A stretch of DNA of 64,000 bases from Deltaproteobacteria bacterium (GTDB lineage Bacteria; Myxococcota_A; UBA9160; PR03): contig JAPSFT010000012.1 of the NCBI GenBank assembly GCA_035063765.1, positions 62,001 to 126,000 on the forward strand, given 5' to 3'. The translations under genes and the position numbers were made by a program. How positions within the stretch are numbered: position 1 is the stretch's first letter; each line of letters begins with the position of its first letter. The notes beneath the pieces were generated by a model. That model was not told the origin of the DNA. It saw nothing but the letters and a program-made list of their open reading frames with translations, and searched no databases. Shown here piece after piece: positions 9,830 through 30,680 of this stretch.

Positions 9830-10345
9830 ATGATCCGCCACCTCCGCGCTCCGGCCGTGCTGGGCGCCGTCGCCCTCGTGGCCGGGCCGGCGCGGGCGTC
9901 CGAGGGCGGCCTCACGCTCGTGCCCGAGCCGCAGCGGCTGATCTTCCTGCTGGTGCTCTTCCTGGTGCTGGTGCCGCTCCTGAACGCGCTGCTCTTCAAG
10001 CCCCTCCTCGCGGTGCTCGAGGAGCGCGCCCGAAGGATCGAGGGCGCGCGAGCCCGAGCGGCCGAGCTCTCCTCGCGCGCCGCCGCGCTGGTCGCGCAGC
10101 ACGACGCCGCGGTGCACTCGGTTCGCCAGGCCGCCCAGCACGAGCGCGCGCAGTTCGTCGAGCAGGCGCGCCGCTCCCACCAGGGGGCGATCGGCGCCGC
10201 GCGCGGCGAAGCGGAGCGCCGGCTCCTCGCGACGCGCGCCGAGATCGACGCCGCCCTCGATGCCGCCCGCACGCAGCTTCGGGGTGCCGCCGCGCCGCTC
10301 GCACGCGAGGCAGCCGAGCGCTTGCTCGGCAGGAGCCTCTCCTGA
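9830..10345 (+). CDS. atpF': F-type ATP synthase b' subunit
   Basis: First of two tandem b-type peripheral stalk subunits, 171 residues. It has a cleavable-looking N-terminus (residues 1-23), one membrane span (RLIFLLVLFLVLVPLLNALL) and then a long charged alpha-helical arm. Organisms with two b genes build a heterodimeric stalk. Its stop TGA overlaps the next ATG (TGATG at 10343-10347). Confidence 0.9.
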   Translation: MIRHLRAPAVLGAVALVAGPARASEGGLTLVPEPQRLIFLLVLFLVLVPLLNALLFKPLLAVLEERARRIEGARARAAELSSRAAALVAQHDAAVHSVRQAAQHERAQFVEQARRSHQGAIGAARGEAERRLLATRAEIDAALDAARTQLRGAAAPLAREAAERLLGRSLS

Positions 10346-10938
10346 TGCGCGCCGCCCGCCTGCTCGCGCTCGCGCTCCTGGCCGCGCTGCTCCCGATCGC
10401 CGCCCGGGCCGCCGGGGACGGCGGCCACGGTGCCGGCGCCACCACGATCTTCTGGCACGCCTTCAACCTGCTCGTGCTGATCGGGGTGCTCGTCTACTTC
10501 GCGCGCGCACCGATCGCGAGCTACCTGGCCGAGCGCCGCTCCCAGATCGAGGAGGGCATCGAGAGCGCCGGCCGTGAGCTCGCCGAGGCCGAACGCCGGC
10601 TGGCGGCCTGTGAGCAGCGCGCCGCCTCGCTCGAGGGCGAGCTCGACGAGATCCGCCGGGTCGTACGCCAGCAAGCGGAAGGCGAACGCGATCGCCTGCT
10701 CGCCGAGGCCCAGGCGACCGCCGAGCGGATCGAGCGCGACGCGGTCGCCGCCGCCGAGCAGGAGGTGCGGCATGCCCGCGAGCGGCTGCGCGCCGAGACC
10801 GTCGATCTCGCGATCCAGATCGCCGGCGAGACCCTCCGCGGGCAGGTGACCGACGCCGATCGGGCCCGGCTGGTGGACGACTTCGTGCAGCGCATCGAAA
10901 GGTCCGGCTCCGGCACGGGCTCCCTGGCGAGGAGCTGA
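10345..10938 (+). CDS. atpF: F-type ATP synthase b subunit
   Basis: Second peripheral-stalk subunit, 197 residues. It has an N-terminal signal-like stretch ([17 protein letters not shown]), a membrane segment ([20 protein letters not shown]) and the usual [16 protein letters not shown] helix into the coiled stalk. It partners the b' protein encoded just before and joins the delta subunit encoded two bases downstream. Confidence 0.92.
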   Translation: MRAARLLALALLAALLPIAARAAGDGGHGAGATTIFWHAFNLLVLIGVLVYFARAPIASYLAERRSQIEEGIESAGRELAEAERRLAACEQRAASLEGELDEIRRVVRQQAEGERDRLLAEAQATAERIERDAVAAAEQEVRHARERLRAETVDLAIQIAGETLRGQVTDADRARLVDDFVQRIERSGSGTGSLARS

Positions 10939-10939
10939 G

Positions 10940-11491
10940 ATGGCCGCTCGTGGCTCCGCCGCCGCCGAACGCTACGCGCGCGCCCTCTTCGGGCTGGCCC
11001 GCGACCAGGACCGGGTCGACGCGGTGGGCCAGGAGCTCGCGACCGTGATCGAGGCGATGCGCCAGGTCCCGGCGCTGCGCGACGTGCTCCTGCGCCCGCT
11101 CCATCCGGCCACGGAGCGGCGCGCTGCGCTGCGCGCCGTGGGCGAGCGGCTCGGGCTCTCGCCGCTCCTCCAGCACTTCGGCTCCTTCCTGATCGACCAG
11201 CGCCGCACCCGCGACCTCGAGGCGATCCACGACTGCTACCAGCGCCTCGCCGAGGAGGCCGCCGGCCGGGTGCGCGGGGAGCTGGTGTCGGCGGCGCCGC
11301 TCGAGAGCGCGCAGCTCGAGCGGCTGCGCGCGGCGCTGGCGCAGCGCACCGGGCGGAGCGTGGATCTCGAGGTCCGGGTCGACCCGGCGCTGCTCGGCGG
11401 CGTCGTGGCCCGGGTCGGCGACCTGGTCTTCGACGGGAGCCTGCGAACCCAGCTCGCGCAGCTGCGCGCGAGCCTCACCGGAGAACGTTGA
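10940..11491 (+). CDS. atpH: F-type ATP synthase delta subunit
   Basis: OSCP/delta subunit linking the b stalk to the F1 head, 183 residues. The N-terminal bundle shows [12 protein letters not shown] at about 9-20, and the C-terminal signature [25 protein letters not shown] is intact (seen in two parts). ATG, with the gene three bases ahead of atpA. Confidence 0.94.
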   Translation: MAARGSAAAERYARALFGLARDQDRVDAVGQELATVIEAMRQVPALRDVLLRPLHPATERRAALRAVGERLGLSPLLQHFGSFLIDQRRTRDLEAIHDCYQRLAEEAAGRVRGELVSAAPLESAQLERLRAALAQRTGRSVDLEVRVDPALLGGVVARVGDLVFDGSLRTQLAQLRASLTGER

Positions 11492-11494
11492 GCG

Positions 11495-13045
<1,551 letters not shown>

Positions 13046-13048
13046 CCG

Positions 13049-15390
<2,342 letters not shown>

Positions 15391-15393
15391 GCC

Positions 15394-15822
15394 GTGCCCG
15401 TCAATCTCACGATCGTGACGCCCGAGGGCGTCCGCTACGACGGCGGGGTCGACAGCGTCGTCGTGCCCGGCACCGAGGGTGACTTCGGCGTGCTGCCGGG
15501 CCACGAGCGCTTCCTCGCTCCGGTCCGCATCGGCGAGCTCGAGGTGCGCGGCGGCAACGACCCGGCGCGGCGCTGGGCCGCCGTCTCCGACGGCTTCGCC
15601 GACGTGAGCGCCGAACGCGTCGTGGTCCTCGTGGACACCTGCGAGTTCGCCCCCGACATCGACGAAGCGCGGGCGGAGCGTGCGCGTGCCCGAGCCGAGC
15701 GCGAGCTCGACCGCCTGCGACAGGACCGCAGCGAAGCGCTCGACTTCAAGCTCGAAGAGGCGGCGCTGCAGCGCGCGGTCATCCGGATCCAGGTGTCGAA
15801 GAAGCGGGGGATGGCGGCGTAG
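15394..15822 (+). CDS. atpC: F-type ATP synthase epsilon subunit
   Basis: Rotor subunit and inhibitor of ATP hydrolysis, 142 residues. The beta-sandwich starts LTIVTPEGVRYDGGVDSVVV and has PGTEGDFGVLPGHERFLAPV, followed by the C-terminal helical pair. GTG start three bases after atpD. Subunits a and c (atpB, atpE) are not in the window, a split seen in many relatives. Confidence 0.95.
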   Translation: MPVNLTIVTPEGVRYDGGVDSVVVPGTEGDFGVLPGHERFLAPVRIGELEVRGGNDPARRWAAVSDGFADVSAERVVVLVDTCEFAPDIDEARAERARARAERELDRLRQDRSEALDFKLEEAALQRAVIRIQVSKKRGMAA

Positions 15823-15829
15823 CGTACCC

Positions 15830-15857
15830 GAGCGCCGGGGCGGTCCCCCCGGCGCTC
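15830..15857. terminator. Hairpin between atpC and the convergent gene
   Basis: GAGCGCCGGGG, four bases, then CCCCCCGGCGCTC: a very strong GC hairpin 7 bp after atpC. It has no T tract, but it lies between convergent genes and could stop transcription from both sides. Confidence 0.6.
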
Positions 15858-15864
15858 TCGACGC

Positions 15865-16266
15865 TCAGCCCGGATCGAGCCGCAGGAAGTGGCGCGGCGG
15901 GAAGCCGGTAAGGACCCGGAACACCAGTGGGTGTCCGTGCTCGGCCATCAGCCGGTCGTGCTCCGGGCCGCTGACGGGCACCGCCGTGTAGGGGCCGCTC
16001 CGGCCGTCGATCGCGACCTCGACCTTGGGGTGCGCGAGCGCCTGCTCGTACCAGGCGCGCGGCCAGTGGTTCGCCGAGACGTAGAGCCTGCCGTCGCTCC
16101 AGACGCTCGAGACGACCCGTGCGCTCCGGTGCCCCGCGTCGTCGGCGGTCGTGATCACGATCGTCCCCGCGCTGTCGGGCTGGAAGAAGCCGAGCAGCGA
16201 CTCGAAGGCGATCACGATCCCGACGTAGACGGCGGCGACGACGAGCAGGATCCGGAGGACTCTCAC
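15865..16266 (-). CDS. DUF385/DDN-like flavin-type oxidoreductase, membrane anchored
   Basis: Protein of 133 residues with an N-terminal membrane segment (VLRILLVVAAVYVGIVIAF) and a small split-barrel domain. The pattern GRLYVSANHWPRAWYEQALAHPKVEV ... RSGPYTAVPVSGPEHDRLMAEHG, here given in parts, resembles the deazaflavin (F420)-dependent nitroreductase/quinone reductase family. The substrate cannot be inferred. GTG start. It faces atpC and shares the hairpin between them. Confidence 0.6.
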   Translation of the reverse strand: MRVLRILLVVAAVYVGIVIAFESLLGFFQPDSAGTIVITTADDAGHRSARVVSSVWSDGRLYVSANHWPRAWYEQALAHPKVEVAIDGRSGPYTAVPVSGPEHDRLMAEHGHPLVFRVLTGFPPRHFLRLDPG

Positions 16267-16353
16267 GCGGCGCCCTCCTCGCGGGAAGCAGCCGCACCCA
16301 TCCTACCAGAGCCGGCCGCGAATCCGGCCCGGCAAGGCGCCGGGGCCCGGCTC

Positions 16354-16656
16354 TCAGCCCCCGAGCCGCCCGAAGATCGCCTCGGGTGTGTCCCCCGAGC
16401 GGGCGCTCTCCTGGAGCCGCGCCGCCCCGCTGCGGATCTCGCCGCACAGCGTCTCGCCGTTCTCGATCCCGCGCGACGCCAGCGCCCCGGGCAGCAGGCG
16501 CTCGAGCACGACCTGCATCTCGCGCACGCTGACGCCCGCGCCCAGACCGGCCTCCTTGAGCGCGAGGCGCACGGTGCCCCGCGCTTCCAGGCGGCCCAGG
16601 GAGGTGCGGCGCTCGAGCTCTCCGCACACGAACTCGAAGACGGGGGAATCGGCCAT
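16354..16656 (-). CDS. Hypothetical protein, 100 residues
   Basis: Unrecognised small soluble protein, starting MADSPVFEFVCGELERRTSL, with no obvious motif beyond amphipathic helices and two cysteines. Codon use matches its neighbours, and it begins one base after the stop of the membrane-protein gene upstream, so it is probably co-transcribed with it. Part of the middle (LGRLEARGTVRLALKEAGLG) could be a helix-rich effector-type domain, but I name no family. Confidence 0.55.
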   Translation of the reverse strand: MADSPVFEFVCGELERRTSLGRLEARGTVRLALKEAGLGAGVSVREMQVVLERLLPGALASRGIENGETLCGEIRSGAARLQESARSGDTPEAIFGRLGG

Positions 16657-16657
16657 C

Positions 16658-17401
16658 TCAGCTCTCCATGCCGGCCGCGCGGCGCACGCGCGCGAGGTAG
16701 GCGGCCGGCGGCACGAAGGCCAGCAGCAGACAGGCGCCCGCGACGGCGGCGATGGCGCCGGTCAGCGTCATCCCGACGACGGTGCCGGCCACGGGAACCC
16801 CGAGCGCCTGGCAGATCGCGAGCGTGGTCGCGCCGGCGACCGCGGCGCCCATGCAGAGCGCCCACAGGCGCATGCGATTCGTCACGACGGGATCAGCGAG
16901 CCCGAGCGCGCGCCGGCGCACCTGCATCCGGTCCTGACGCCACGCCTCGCAGGCAGCCCACAGGTAGGTCGCGACGCCGACCCACGAGGCCAGCACCCAC
17001 GGCCCCTGCTCGCTGCGCGCGTAGTCGACCCAGCCCGCACCGCTTCCCTGGACGGCGAAGCAGGCGACGAGCGCCAGCACGAGGGCGCCCGTGAGCGCCG
17101 CCGCCCACGCCGCGTGGGGCCGGTAGACGCGCCAGTTGAAGAGCGCGAGGCTGCTCATCCCGGCGACGGCGCAGACGGCGCCTGCGGCGACGAGCGTGCC
17201 GCGGACCGGATCCGGGAGCCCCGGCGCCTGCCGCCCGATCGCCACCAGCGGGCTCCAGCAGCCGCCCGCGAGGAACAGCGTGAGCCCGAGCAGCAGCTCG
17301 GGGAGCTGGCGCGTACGCCGTGCGAGCAGCACGAGCCGCCCGCCGACGAACCAGCTCGTGAGGACCGAGAAGAGGCCGGCCAGGGCCGCAAGGATCACCA
17401 T
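16658..17401 (-). CDS. Seven-helix integral membrane protein, unknown
   Basis: Hypothetical 247-residue protein with about seven hydrophobic segments (first MVILAALAGLFSVLTSWFVG, last in VVGMTLTGAIAAVAGACLL). It has charged loops (RVYRPH, EAWRQDRMQVRRRALG) and no recognised motif. I chose ATG 17401 over an upstream in-frame start because translation before it is Arg-rich and unlike protein. It is coupled to the 100-residue gene that follows and diverges from the hybrid kinase at 17559. Confidence 0.65.
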   Translation of the reverse strand: MVILAALAGLFSVLTSWFVGGRLVLLARRTRQLPELLLGLTLFLAGGCWSPLVAIGRQAPGLPDPVRGTLVAAGAVCAVAGMSSLALFNWRVYRPHAAWAAALTGALVLALVACFAVQGSGAGWVDYARSEQGPWVLASWVGVATYLWAACEAWRQDRMQVRRRALGLADPVVTNRMRLWALCMGAAVAGATTLAICQALGVPVAGTVVGMTLTGAIAAVAGACLLLAFVPPAAYLARVRRAAGMES

Positions 17402-17558
17402 CGGAGCCCCTCGGAGGGGACCCCGCCTGCGGCCCCCCTGCCGCTCCTCTCGGCGGCCGGCTGCCACGGCTTGAGCGGGTCGCCGCGGCCCACGCCCGTC
17501 CCGAGCCGCCCCCCGCCCTGGGCTAGAGTCGGCGATCTCTCCCCGGGAGAGGTCGCTC

Positions 17559-19783
<2,225 letters not shown>

Positions 19784-19787
<4 letters not shown>

Positions 19788-20392
19788 GACGCCTTCACGG
19801 GCGTCGCCTTGAGCTTCGCCTTGCCGGCCTCGACGACCACCCGGAAGCGCACGTCGTCGCAGCCGTACTTCTTCTGGATGGCGGCGCGTTGCTGCGCGAC
19901 GAGCTGGTCGAGCTTCTCGCGCGTGAGGCCCGACGGGTCGTCGCCACACTCCCGCCGCGCCCGGCAGTAGGCCTCGAACAGGTCGGTCCCGCCGCCGGTC
20001 GTCTCGTCGCGACGCGCCTTCGCGTGGCTGCCAGCGCCCCCGGGCTCCTCCACGCCCCGCTCCCGCTCGTGCAGCTTCGCCTTGAACAGGTGCGGCTTGT
20101 AGGTGCCTTCCTCGATCTGTTTGAGGATCCCGTCCCACTGCCGCCGCAGCGCGTAGTAGCGCGCGCACAGGTTGTTGAACTTGAAGCGCAGGGCCGTGTT
20201 CTGGATGCCGGTGTTCGAGTAGCGCGTCACGATCTTCTGGACGTCGCCGCGTAGCATCACGGGCTCGCGCGGCCGGCCGCCCATGAAGTACTGCTCGTAC
20301 TCGAACTTCAACTGCTTGATCTTGTTGTCGAGGACGACGAGCTCCTCGGAGATCGACTCCGTCGTGTGGGTCGTCGGCGGGGGGAGCGGCAC
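19784..20392 (-). CDS. MXAN_5187-like conserved protein
   Basis: 202-residue soluble protein. It begins with a helical region and the block IKQLKFEYEQYFMGGRPREP, then NTALRFKFNNLCARYYALRRQWD and QIEEGTYKP, which I recall from the C-terminal domain of the myxobacterial MXAN_5187 family (recalled, not searched). A variable Gly-rich linker precedes a C-terminal domain with ECGDDPSGLTREKLDQLVAQ and KKYGCDDVRFRVVVE. Function unknown; in other family members it accompanies signalling modules. GTG start; four-base overlap with the kinase end. Confidence 0.65.
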
Positions 20393-20462
20393 GCCGGGGG
20401 GATCGGAGCTCCGCAGCGCACCCTTGAGGCGCCCGGGAGGGAGCGCCGGCAGCAGCCGTCCC

Positions 20463-20485
20463 TGACGCAGGACCCGTCTGCGTCA
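20463..20485 (-). terminator. Hairpin after the bio operon
   Basis: TGACGCAG, seven bases, CTGCGTCA: a perfect 8-bp stem lying 9 bp beyond the bioD stop in the direction of transcription. A second small palindrome, GCGTCA-TGA-TGACGC (20491-20505), overlaps the stop codon itself. Together they are a likely end of the biotin transcript. Confidence 0.5.
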
Positions 20486-20493
20486 TTCTCGCG

Positions 20494-25058
<4,565 letters not shown>

Positions 25059-25061
25059 TCC

Positions 25062-25081
25062 CGGCGCCTCGAGAGGCGCCG
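25062..25081 (+). terminator. radA terminator hairpin
   Basis: CGGCGCCTC-GA-GAGGCGCCG, a perfect 9-bp stem with a two-base turn, four bases after the radA stop and followed by ATTCACGTTT. Good intrinsic-terminator candidate with a weak T tract. Confidence 0.65.
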
Positions 25082-25120
25082 ATTCACGTTTGATGTCGGG
25101 CGTTTCCGCGTGTTCTCGGG

Positions 25121-25150
25121 TTGACGGCCCCGGTCCGCCGTGGCTAGCCT
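25121..25150 (+). promoter_or_regulatory. Promoter of the polyprenyl synthase gene
   Basis: TTGACG at 25121-25126, 18 bp, TAGCCT at 25145-25150. The likely start of transcription (about 25157) is within a few bases of the ATG at 25160, so the message may be leaderless. The arrangement matches the rpmH promoter. Confidence 0.65.
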
Positions 25151-25159
25151 GCGCGGCAA

Positions 25160-26203
25160 ATGCGGCCCCCCTCCTCCTCGGCGCTGGCCTCCGCTCCCTC
25201 CTTCGCGCGCGCGCTCGAACGCATCACGCCGTCGCTCGAGCTCGTCGAGCGCAGCATGCGCGACCAGCTCGCCTCCGAGAGCGAGGTGATCGCGGCCGTC
25301 GGTGACCACGTGCTCGGCTCGGGGGGCAAGCGCGTGCGCCCGGCCCTGCTGCTCCTGTGTGCCGAGCTCTGCGGCTACACGGGACCGCGTCGGGTCCAGG
25401 TGGCCGCGGCGGTCGAGCTGCTCCACACGGCGACCCTGCTCCACGACGACGTCGTCGACTTCTCCGCGCTGCGCCGGGGCAAGCCGTCCGCGATGGCGCT
25501 GTGGGGCAACCGGCGCGCCGTGCTGGCGGGGGACTTCTTCTACGCGCGCGCCTCCTCGATGATCGTCGAGGACGGCGATCTCGACGTCCTGTGGGTGTTC
25601 TCGAACACGATCCGGCTGATGGCCGAGGGCGAGATCCTCCAGCTCCAGCGCAGCTTCGACCCCGAGGTGACCGAGGCCCAGTACTACGCCGTGATCGACC
25701 GCAAGAGCGCAGCGCTCCTGGCCGCGGCTTGCGAGGCCGGGGCGATCCTGGGCGGTGTCACGCGCGCCGAGCGGCGCCAGATCGCCGAGTTCGGTCGCGA
25801 GCTGGGTCTCGCCTTCCAGATCCGCGACGACGCCCTCGACTACGAGGCCGGCGCCGAGGTGCTCGGCAAGCCGCCCTGGACGGACCTGCGCGAGGGCAAG
25901 GTGACCTTGCCGCTGCTGCTCGCCCTCAAGCGCTCGACGCCGGCCGAGCGCGCCGCGGTCGCCGCCACGCTCAAGGGCCTGGCCCGGCGCGACGCGCAGG
26001 ACGGCGAGGCCGGCCCCGTCACGCAGGAAGAGCTCCGGCCCGCGCTCGAGATCGTGGCGCGCTACCGCGGCGTCGAGGACGCCGTGCGGCGCGCCGGGGA
26101 GCACGTCGAGCGGGCGCGCAGCGCGGTGGCGCCCTTTCCCGACGGTCCGGCGAAGGAGGCGCTCGCCACCGCGGCCGATTTCGCGGTCGTGCGCGATCGC
26201 TAG
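25160..26203 (+). CDS. ispB: Long-chain polyprenyl diphosphate synthase
   Basis: Trans-prenyltransferase making the quinone side chain (octaprenyl/polyprenyl diphosphate). The 347 residues carry GGKRVRPALLLL, the first aspartate-rich motif LLHDDVVD near 93-100, and the second IRDDALDY near 221-228. Chain length cannot be read with certainty. ATG with almost no leader (see promoter at 25121). No quinone genes are near. Confidence 0.9.
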   Translation: MRPPSSSALASAPSFARALERITPSLELVERSMRDQLASESEVIAAVGDHVLGSGGKRVRPALLLLCAELCGYTGPRRVQVAAAVELLHTATLLHDDVVDFSALRRGKPSAMALWGNRRAVLAGDFFYARASSMIVEDGDLDVLWVFSNTIRLMAEGEILQLQRSFDPEVTEAQYYAVIDRKSAALLAAACEAGAILGGVTRAERRQIAEFGRELGLAFQIRDDALDYEAGAEVLGKPPWTDLREGKVTLPLLLALKRSTPAERAAVAATLKGLARRDAQDGEAGPVTQEELRPALEIVARYRGVEDAVRRAGEHVERARSAVAPFPDGPAKEALATAADFAVVRDR

Positions 26204-26254
26204 GCGCGCACCGCACCGCTCCGGTTCACCCCACGGTCCCGTGGGAGTCTCTCG

Positions 26255-26560
26255 ATGGATGGCAAGAAGCTCGTGGCCGCGCTGCTGCTCGGGGCGGCGT
26301 TCGGCGCAGGAGTGCCGGGCGCCGGCGTGGCCGAGGAGCGGCCGGGCGTCGTCGACCTGAACAGCGCGACGCTCGACCAGCTCGTGGCGCTGCCGGGCGT
26401 CGGCGAGAAGACCGCGCAGGCGATCCTCGACGCCCGCAAGGAGCGGGGCGGCTTCGAGAGCGTCGAGGAGCTGCTCGACGTGCGCGGGATCGGCGCCGCG
26501 AACCTCGAGAAGCTGCGGCCGCACCTGCGGCTGGGCGGCCAGGGCGGCGCGGCCCGCTAG
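26255..26560 (+). CDS. ComEA-like helix-hairpin-helix protein
   Basis: Exported DNA-binding-type protein of 101 residues. Residues 1-27 form a signal peptide ending GAGVAEE; the rest is the ComEA HhH repeat VVDLNSATLDQLVALPGVG and ARKERGGFESVEELLDVRGIG. Such proteins bind DNA at the cell surface during uptake; here no other competence genes are seen. It stands alone, closed by a hairpin. Confidence 0.85.
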   Translation: MDGKKLVAALLLGAAFGAGVPGAGVAEERPGVVDLNSATLDQLVALPGVGEKTAQAILDARKERGGFESVEELLDVRGIGAANLEKLRPHLRLGGQGGAAR

Positions 26561-26571
26561 CCGCGCATCCG

Positions 26572-26601
26572 GGTGCCGGGGGCCGCGCAGCCCCCGGCAC
26601 C
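26572..26601 (+). terminator. Strong 12-bp hairpin after the HhH gene
   Basis: GGTGCCGGGGGC, loop CGCGCA, GCCCCCGGCACC: a perfect 12-bp stem between the HhH gene and the ABC importer. No T tract follows. It lies where a cobalamin riboswitch might be sought, but it is a plain hairpin. Confidence 0.6.
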
Positions 26602-26628
26602 GATCCCGGGCCGCTACCGTGGCCCGCC

Positions 26629-27525
26629 ATGGTGCGGATCGGGACGATCGGATCCGCGCAGGGCGGGCGCCCTGCCGCGGCGGGCCTCCTGCTCGTGCTG
26701 GCTCTCCTCGGCGGGGCCTCCGCGCGCGCGGAGGTGCAGGCGCCGGCGCGGCGGATCGTGTCGCTCAACCCCTCGCTCACCCGGATCCTCGTGGCGATCG
26801 GGGCGCGCGAGGCGCTGGTCGGGGTGGACGACTTCTCGGCGCGCGCCGAGCCCGCGGTGGCCGCGCTACCCCGGGTCGGCGGGCTCTACGCGCCGAGCCT
26901 CGAGGCGGTGGTGGCGCTCGCGCCGGACCTCGTCGTGCTGGTGCCGAGCGTCGAGCAGGAGGCCTTCCGCGACCGGATCGAGGGGCTCGGCGTCGCGGTC
27001 CTCGCGCTGGCCGGCGATCCGGTCAGCTTCGACGGCGTGCTCGCCGCGATCGAGACGCTCGGCCGGCGCACCGGGCACGAGGCGGCGGCGCGCGCGCGCG
27101 TCGAGATGATCGAGGGCGCGCGCCGGACGGTGCGCCGCGCGACGGCGGGCCGGGCACGCCCGCGCACGGTCTTCGTGCTCCAGCGCGAGCCCCTCTTCGT
27201 GGTCGGGCGCGGCAGCTTCCTCGACGAGATGATCGGCCTGGCCGGGGGCGAGAACCTGGGTGCCGCGCTCGGTGAGCCCTGGCCGCGGGCGTCGCTCGAG
27301 TGGCTGGTTGCGCAGGCCCCCGAGGTCCTGCTCGACAGCGACGACGACGCCGAGCCGGCGGCAGACTTCTGGAGCCGCTGGCCGTCGCTGCCGGCCGTGG
27401 CGGGCCACCGCGTCGTCGTGGTCGAGAGCATGGTCACGCTGCCGGGCCCGGATCTCGACCGTGCGCTCCTGCGCCTGGCCCGGGCGCTGCACGGCGACGG
27501 GCTCGCCGTGGAGGGCGCGCACTGA
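26629..27525 (+). CDS. ABC transporter substrate-binding protein (BtuF type)
   Basis: Periplasmic receptor for cobalamin or ferric chelates, 298 residues. Signal peptide to about residue 36 (LLLVLALLGGASARA), then the type III binding fold with RIVSLNPSLTRILVAIGA, PRVGGLYAPSLEAVVALAPDLVV and a second lobe with VVGRGSFLDEMIGLAGGENL. First of three overlapping importer genes. The ligand is not certain; the arrangement and ATPase fit B12/haem/siderophore uptake. Confidence 0.85.
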   Translation: MVRIGTIGSAQGGRPAAAGLLLVLALLGGASARAEVQAPARRIVSLNPSLTRILVAIGAREALVGVDDFSARAEPAVAALPRVGGLYAPSLEAVVALAPDLVVLVPSVEQEAFRDRIEGLGVAVLALAGDPVSFDGVLAAIETLGRRTGHEAAARARVEMIEGARRTVRRATAGRARPRTVFVLQREPLFVVGRGSFLDEMIGLAGGENLGAALGEPWPRASLEWLVAQAPEVLLDSDDDAEPAADFWSRWPSLPAVAGHRVVVVESMVTLPGPDLDRALLRLARALHGDGLAVEGAH

Positions 27526-27557
27526 GGGCGCCGCTCCGGCCCGCGCGCCTCGCGGCG

Positions 27558-28547
27558 GTGCTCGTCACGCTCGCCGCCCTGCTGGCCGCGGCGCTGGCCG
27601 CCGGCCTGGTCGTCGGGCCGAGCGCGCTCGGGCCCGGCGAGGCGCTGCGCGCGCTCCTCGACCCCGGCGCCGCGGGCCCCGCCGGCGACATCGTGCGCCG
27701 CATCCGGCTCCCGCGCGTGGCGGCGGCGGCGCTGGTCGGCGCCTCGCTGTCGCTCGCCGGGGTCTGCTTCCAGGCGCTCCTGCGCAATCCCCTCGCCGAC
27801 CCCTTCGTGCTCGGCATCTCGGGCGGCGCGGCGCTCGCCGGCGTGGCCGTCCTGAGCCTCGGCGCGGCGATCGGGGCGGGCGCCGGGCTCGTGCCGATCG
27901 CGGCCTTCGCGGGCGCGCTCGGCGCGACGGCGCTGCTCTTCGGCGTGGCCGGCTGGCGCGGCCGGCTCTCGGCGACGACGCTGCTCCTGACCGGTGTCGT
28001 CTTCAACGCCTTCGCGTCCGCGGCGATCGTCTTCCTGGCCTCGCTCGGCGGCCTGAGCGAGGGCACGAGCATCTTCCTGTGGCTGATCGGGACGCTCGCG
28101 GCGGCGCCGCCGCAGCTCCTCGCGGCGCTCGCCGGGCTGCTCGCGGCGGGCCTCGCCTGCGCGCTCCCGCTGGCGCGCGCGCTCGACCTGCTCGCGCTCG
28201 GCGAGGACGGCGCGGCGCAGCTCGGGGTGGCGGTCGAGCGCACGAAGCGGCTCGTGCTGCTCGCGACGGCGCTCGTGGTGGGCGGCGCCGTCTCGGTGTC
28301 GGGCCTGATCGGCTTCGTCGGCCTCGTCGTGCCGCACGCGCTGCGCCTGCTCTTCGGCCCCGACCACCGGCTGCTGGTGCCGGCGTCGGTGCTCGGCGGG
28401 GGCGCCTTCCTGGTCGCCTGCGACACGCTGGCGCGGACCCTCCTGCCGGGCCGCGAGCTCCCGGTCGGTGCGATCACCGCGCTCCTCGGGGGCCCCCTCT
28501 TCCTGGTCCTCCTGCGCCGCCAGGGCGGCCGGGGCTTCCTGCCGTGA
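27558..28547 (+). CDS. ABC transporter permease (BtuC/FecCD type)
   Basis: Integral-membrane part of the importer, 329 residues from GTG 27558 (BtuC length about 326). Several transmembrane helices and RLPRVAAAALVGASLSLAG and RNPLADPFVLGISGGAALAG are the family signatures. A CTG at 27522, overlapping the receptor stop, would add twelve basic residues before the first helix and may be the real start. Its end overlaps the ATPase GTG. Confidence 0.88.
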   Translation: MLVTLAALLAAALAAGLVVGPSALGPGEALRALLDPGAAGPAGDIVRRIRLPRVAAAALVGASLSLAGVCFQALLRNPLADPFVLGISGGAALAGVAVLSLGAAIGAGAGLVPIAAFAGALGATALLFGVAGWRGRLSATTLLLTGVVFNAFASAAIVFLASLGGLSEGTSIFLWLIGTLAAAPPQLLAALAGLLAAGLACALPLARALDLLALGEDGAAQLGVAVERTKRLVLLATALVVGGAVSVSGLIGFVGLVVPHALRLLFGPDHRLLVPASVLGGGAFLVACDTLARTLLPGRELPVGAITALLGGPLFLVLLRRQGGRGFLP

Positions 28548-29320
28548 GCGGCCCGCGGCTCGCGCTCGAGGGCGTGGCGCTCCGGCTCGGGCCGCGCGCG
28601 GTGCTCGCAGGGGCCGACCTCGCGCTCGCGCCGGGCGAGGTGGTGGGCCTGCTCGGGCGCAACGGCGCCGGCAAGACGACGCTGCTGCGCGCGGCGGCCG
28701 GGCTCGTGGCACCGGACGCGGGCACGGTGCGGCTCGAGGGGCGGCCCCTCGCCGCCTGGGGCCGCCGCGAGCGCGCCCGGGCGATCGCGCTCGTGCCGCA
28801 GGAGACGCACTTCCCGTTCCCGTTCACGGTGGCCGAGGTGGTGCTGATGGGCCGGGCCCCCCACCTCGGCTGGATCGGCTTCGAGGGCCGCCACGATCTC
28901 GACGCAGCCCATGACGCGATGAGGCAGGTCGGGATCGAGGCCCTGGCCGGGCGCTCGGTGCAGACGCTCTCGGGCGGCGAGCGCCAGCTCGCCGTCGTGG
29001 CGCGGGCGCTCGCCCAGGAGCCGCGCCTCCTCCTCCTCGACGAGCCGACCGCCTTCCTCGATCTGCGCCACCGCCTCGACGTGCTCGCCCGGGTGCGGGC
29101 CTTCGCGGCGGCCGGCGGCAGCGCGCTCGTCGTCTCGCACGACCTCGGCCTCGCGGCGCGCGCCTGCGATCGCCTCGCGCTGCTCGCCGGGGGCAGGATC
29201 CTGGCGGCCGGCCCGCCGGCCGAGGTGCTGGTGCCCGCGCTCCTGCGCGAGGCCTTCGCGATCGAGGCGGAGGTGGCGGCGGGGCCCGACGGCGCGCCCG
29301 TCGTCGTCGCGGTTCGCTAA
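28544..29320 (+). CDS. ABC transporter ATPase (BtuD/FecE type)
   Basis: Energy subunit, 258 residues: Walker A GRNGAGKTT near 38-46, Q-loop VPQETHFPF, signature LSGGERQLAVVARAL, Walker B LLLLDEPTAFLD and switch SHDLGLAARACD. GTG start overlaps the permease stop (GTGA). Closes the receptor-permease-ATPase operon. Confidence 0.92.
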   Translation: MSGPRLALEGVALRLGPRAVLAGADLALAPGEVVGLLGRNGAGKTTLLRAAAGLVAPDAGTVRLEGRPLAAWGRRERARAIALVPQETHFPFPFTVAEVVLMGRAPHLGWIGFEGRHDLDAAHDAMRQVGIEALAGRSVQTLSGGERQLAVVARALAQEPRLLLLDEPTAFLDLRHRLDVLARVRAFAAAGGSALVVSHDLGLAARACDRLALLAGGRILAAGPPAEVLVPALLREAFAIEAEVAAGPDGAPVVVAVR

Positions 29321-30649
<1,329 letters not shown>

Positions 30650-30680
30650 GGCAGCGGGATCCCGGCCCGCGTCATGGTTC

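Noticed and set aside
26561-26628. Cobalamin riboswitch before the ABC importer
   Set aside because: The gap is only 68 bp and holds a single perfect hairpin; no conserved B12-box was seen.
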